The notes beneath the pieces are model-generated. The model saw only the letters and a program-made list of their open reading frames with translations. It did no database searches and was not told where the DNA came from. This document shows positions 6,822 to 8,684 of a stretch of DNA of 8,684 nucleotides, piece after piece (the first letter of the stretch is position 1; each line of letters starts with the position of its first letter). Origin of the DNA: Treponema sp. (lineage in GTDB: Bacteria; Spirochaetota; Spirochaetia; Treponematales; Treponemataceae). The translations under genes and the position numbers were made by a program. The DNA lies in contig JAILQA010000302.1 of assembly GCA_024699205.1 (NCBI GenBank), positions 1-8,684 of the forward strand, given 5' to 3'.

Positions 6822-6896
6822 AGCATCTATTTTTTAAACAGCTTTACAAATCATTAAACAAAGGCTGATTTTATCAGTAGATTGTACTCGTTTTCT

Positions 6897-8504
6897 CTAA
6901 TATTGGGCATACATAAAAAAAGGATTTCCAGGTGCAAAACTCAACGAAAGTATAACCAGAAGCAACGGAACATAATAGCATGTCCACCTGAATGCAATGT
7001 TTTTCTTCTGAATTGCAGTGTAAACATCACAGCCGTTTTCTTTAAAAACACTTACAGTAAAAACAATAACCAGCGAAATAAAAACAAGAGTTATTTCAGA
7101 TTCAACATATCTAAGACTTCCAAAAATTGATTTTAAATACGACTGATCCTTAAAAATAGAAAGGCTTCCAAAATCTGTAAAAGTTCGTTTTAAATACAAA
7201 AAACTTTTAGGAACATCAACAATTCTGTCAAAATATGCTCCGATATTTACGATTATAAAAGTTCTTATAATCTGGAAAACATGAAAACTTTTGCTTTTTA
7301 CATTTACATGACATATAGCAGAAAGTTTTTCAAAAACAGGCTTTAACGCATCGTTGAATGCAATTACAAGACCATTAAAAAGTCCCCATACAACAAAATG
7401 AAGTTCCGGACCATGCCAGATTCCAACCAGTAAGAAAACAACTATGTTTGCAAGTCCTGCAGGAACAACTCTTGCAAAATGCTTTCCCCAATGTTCACCG
7501 CACCACTTTCCTGTTTTCTGCATTCCTTTTGTAAGGGCAAACGGAAAGAATACATAATCTTTCATCCAAAGCCCAAGGGTGATGTGCCACCTGCGCCAGA
7601 AGTCTGCAAGACTTGTTGCAAAATATGGCTGCCTGAAATTCGGAAGCATTTCCAATCCGAACAATTTTGAAACGCCAAGCACCATATCAATTCCGCCGGA
7701 AAAATCCGCATATTGATAAATTGAATAACCTAAGACTCCAATTAAGATTATGCTGCCCGGCAAATTAGAATAATTGGGATCTAAAACAGAAGAAATCCTT
7801 TCAACTATCAAATCTGCTATACAGTACTTTTTCATTGCACCAAATAAAATCAAAAGTACACCTTTTTTTATGTTTTCAAAATCAAAGGAATGTTCTTCCT
7901 TCATCTGGATGCCAAGTTTATCATAACGATTGATAGGGCCCATAATTAACTGCGGAAAAAACGAAACAAACATGAAGTATTTTAAAAAATTCTTTTCACA
8001 TTCATATTTTCCGTTGTAAATATCCATAAAATAGGCAAAAGTCTGAAATGTATAAAAAGAAATTCCAAAAGGAAGCAGAAGAGTCTTGTGTCCTGCAAAA
8101 AACAGAAAATCAAGATTCATACCGAGTTTCAAAGAAAGTGAACTGACAATTACATTCCAATATTTTAAATAGGCAAGTATTCCAAAATTAAGTAAAAGAA
8201 TCAAAATCAAAATAATACGTTTTTTGCATTTTACTTTTTCTTTTAGAATTTTAAAGTCATCTTTTGAAAGCTCTGTTTTTTGGGATTTTAAATTTTCAGA
8301 GACAGCTTTTACCGAAACTGCTCCAAAAAATGTAGATAAAGAAGTTAAAAGTATAAATACAAAGTTTATAAGCCCTGCAAAAGCATAAAAAACTGCATTT
8401 GCGGCAAGAAGAAAATACCATTGCTTTTTTTTAGGAACAAGGTAATAACATATAAGTGAAATAATTAAAAATATAATAAAAGTATAACTTTTCAGGTTTG
8501 CCAT
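6897..8504 (-). CDS. MBOAT family O-acyltransferase (AlgI/DltB/PatA-like)
   Basis: This 535-residue, multi-pass membrane protein carries the MBOAT landmarks in order: GISFYTFQTFAYFMDIYNG (about 147-165), FPQLIMGPI (183-191), YADFSGGIDM (about 265-274), DFWRRWHITLGLWMKDY (301-317) and WHG in VGIWHGPELHF (W363, H364, G365). H364 corresponds to the family's conserved catalytic-site histidine. AlgI, DltB and PatA homologues pass an acyl group, commonly acetyl, across the membrane and onto polysaccharide, teichoic acid or peptidoglycan, usually with an extracytoplasmic partner. No SGNH or AlgJ/AlgX-like partner is recognisable in the window; the gene cut by the right edge, whose stop lies 15 nt upstream, is a candidate. 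The start has GAGG 8 nt upstream (complement of 8513-8516). A lysine-rich soluble loop (about residues 65-96) separates the first membrane segments from the core. Glycan acetylation is inferred from family and context. Confidence 0.93.
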   Translation of the reverse strand: MANLKSYTFIIFLIISLICYYLVPKKKQWYFLLAANAVFYAFAGLINFVFILLTSLSTFFGAVSVKAVSENLKSQKTELSKDDFKILKEKVKCKKRIILILILLLNFGILAYLKYWNVIVSSLSLKLGMNLDFLFFAGHKTLLLPFGISFYTFQTFAYFMDIYNGKYECEKNFLKYFMFVSFFPQLIMGPINRYDKLGIQMKEEHSFDFENIKKGVLLILFGAMKKYCIADLIVERISSVLDPNYSNLPGSIILIGVLGYSIYQYADFSGGIDMVLGVSKLFGLEMLPNFRQPYFATSLADFWRRWHITLGLWMKDYVFFPFALTKGMQKTGKWCGEHWGKHFARVVPAGLANIVVFLLVGIWHGPELHFVVWGLFNGLVIAFNDALKPVFEKLSAICHVNVKSKSFHVFQIIRTFIIVNIGAYFDRIVDVPKSFLYLKRTFTDFGSLSIFKDQSYLKSIFGSLRYVESEITLVFISLVIVFTVSVFKENGCDVYTAIQKKNIAFRWTCYYVPLLLVILSLSFAPGNPFFMYAQY

Positions 8505-8519
8505 AGTATTTTCCTCAAA

Positions 8520-8639
8520 TCATAAAGCTGAATAACTTTGTTTTACGCAGCAGTGCTGTTTTCCATTGTAATATGCAATAATTTTTAATTTTCCTGTTGT
8601 ATTTTCAGGATAGTTAAAATCAGCATTCTTTAAATCTTT
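8520..8639 (-). CDS. C-terminal end of an unrecognised gene upstream of the MBOAT
   Basis: In one minus-strand frame 39 codons run without a stop to TGA (complement of 8520-8522). The peptide begins KDLKNADFNYPEN and ends YNGKQHCCVKQSYSAL, and looks like ordinary protein sequence. Its stop is 15 nt before the MBOAT ATG, with the MBOAT Shine-Dalgarno in between, so the two were probably cotranscribed. Beyond 8639 the sequence folds back on itself and the frame meets a TAA (complement of 8667-8669), so the true upstream codons are not in the window. I do not recognise the family; a partner of the acyltransferase is possible but unproven. Confidence 0.5.
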   Translation of the reverse strand, partial: KDLKNADFNYPENTTGKLKIIAYYNGKQHCCVKQSYSAL

Positions 8640-8684
8640 ATATAAAAGATTTAAAGAATGCTGATTTTAACTATCCTGAAAATA
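8600..8684. repeat. Perfect 40-bp inverted repeat with 5-nt loop at the very end of the window
   Basis: Bases 8600-8639 are the exact reverse complement of 8645-8684, around a 5-nt centre (ATATA, 8640-8644). I checked all 40 pairs and found no mismatch. The left arm lies inside the apparent coding sequence of the upstream partial gene, and the right arm repeats that coding sequence on the opposite strand up to the last base given. This is what a fold-back chimera or unresolved palindrome at a contig end looks like. A real hairpin or a transposon end cannot be ruled out. Confidence 0.9.

Noticed and set aside
6865..6877. CTGAT-TTT-ATCAG hairpin between the convergent glycosyltransferase and MBOAT genes as a terminator
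   Set aside because: The stem is only 5 bp and no T run follows directly on either strand.
7479..7670. Plus-strand open frame inside the MBOAT gene
   Set aside because: It is antisense to the most conserved MBOAT region (the DFWRRWH block), so it is a shadow frame.
1..8684. CRISPR array, tRNA, rRNA, insertion sequence or known defence system
   Set aside because: No regularly spaced repeat array, tRNA-like cloverleaf, transposase motif or recognised defence gene set was seen; the ATPases alone do not support a defence call.

Overview
This AT-rich bacterial window looks like part of a surface-polysaccharide (O-antigen, capsule or exopolysaccharide) locus. It holds a MOP-family flippase, three GT-A-fold glycosyltransferases and a membrane-bound O-acyltransferase (MBOAT), with two unrelated P-loop ATPase genes between them. 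The taxon cannot be fixed from sequence alone. The gene mix and the low GC with G/C homopolymer tracts would suit a Treponema-like spirochaete or a low-GC gut or rumen bacterium; this is a low-confidence guess. There are no rRNA, tRNA, CRISPR or transposase genes that I can recognise.

Left part (1-2960): a WzxC/TuaB-like flippase on the minus strand runs off the left edge. It is divergent from an AAA_14/DUF4143 ATPase on the plus strand. That ATPase is broken by one TAA codon, exactly where the Walker B glutamate codon should be, and the rest of the frame is intact. The region between the two start codons has a plausible sigma70-type promoter in each direction.

Middle (2961-5936): two glycosyltransferases of exactly 274 residues lie in tandem, about 61% identical by ungapped eye alignment, so they are a gene duplication. 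The first carries a C9 tract that the second lacks, and the broken ATPase just upstream carries a G8 tract; such tracts are slippage-prone. Facing the pair is a second ATPase (AAA_16/ORC-like with a winged-helix-like tail), minus strand, GTG start with a perfect Shine-Dalgarno. Its promoter is embedded in an array of TAACTT half-sites, including a 23-bp sequence repeated exactly at a 29-bp period, which looks like an operator.

Right part (5937-8684): a classical family 2 glycosyltransferase may be read from a leaderless or nearly leaderless transcript. It converges on an AlgI/DltB-type MBOAT on the minus strand. The last codons of another minus-strand gene lie 15 nt upstream of the MBOAT. The window ends on the last base of a perfect 40-bp inverted repeat, whose inner arm lies in that gene's coding sequence; this is more likely a fold-back assembly artefact at a contig end than biology.

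Inferred joint role: the glycosyltransferases assemble a lipid-linked repeat unit, the flippase moves it across the inner membrane, and the MBOAT acylates a glycan on the outer face. The two ATPases are probably accessory passengers. I found no convincing new multi-gene system. The best leads are the repeat-bearing ATPase promoter, the homopolymer tracts and the precise Walker B nonsense codon.
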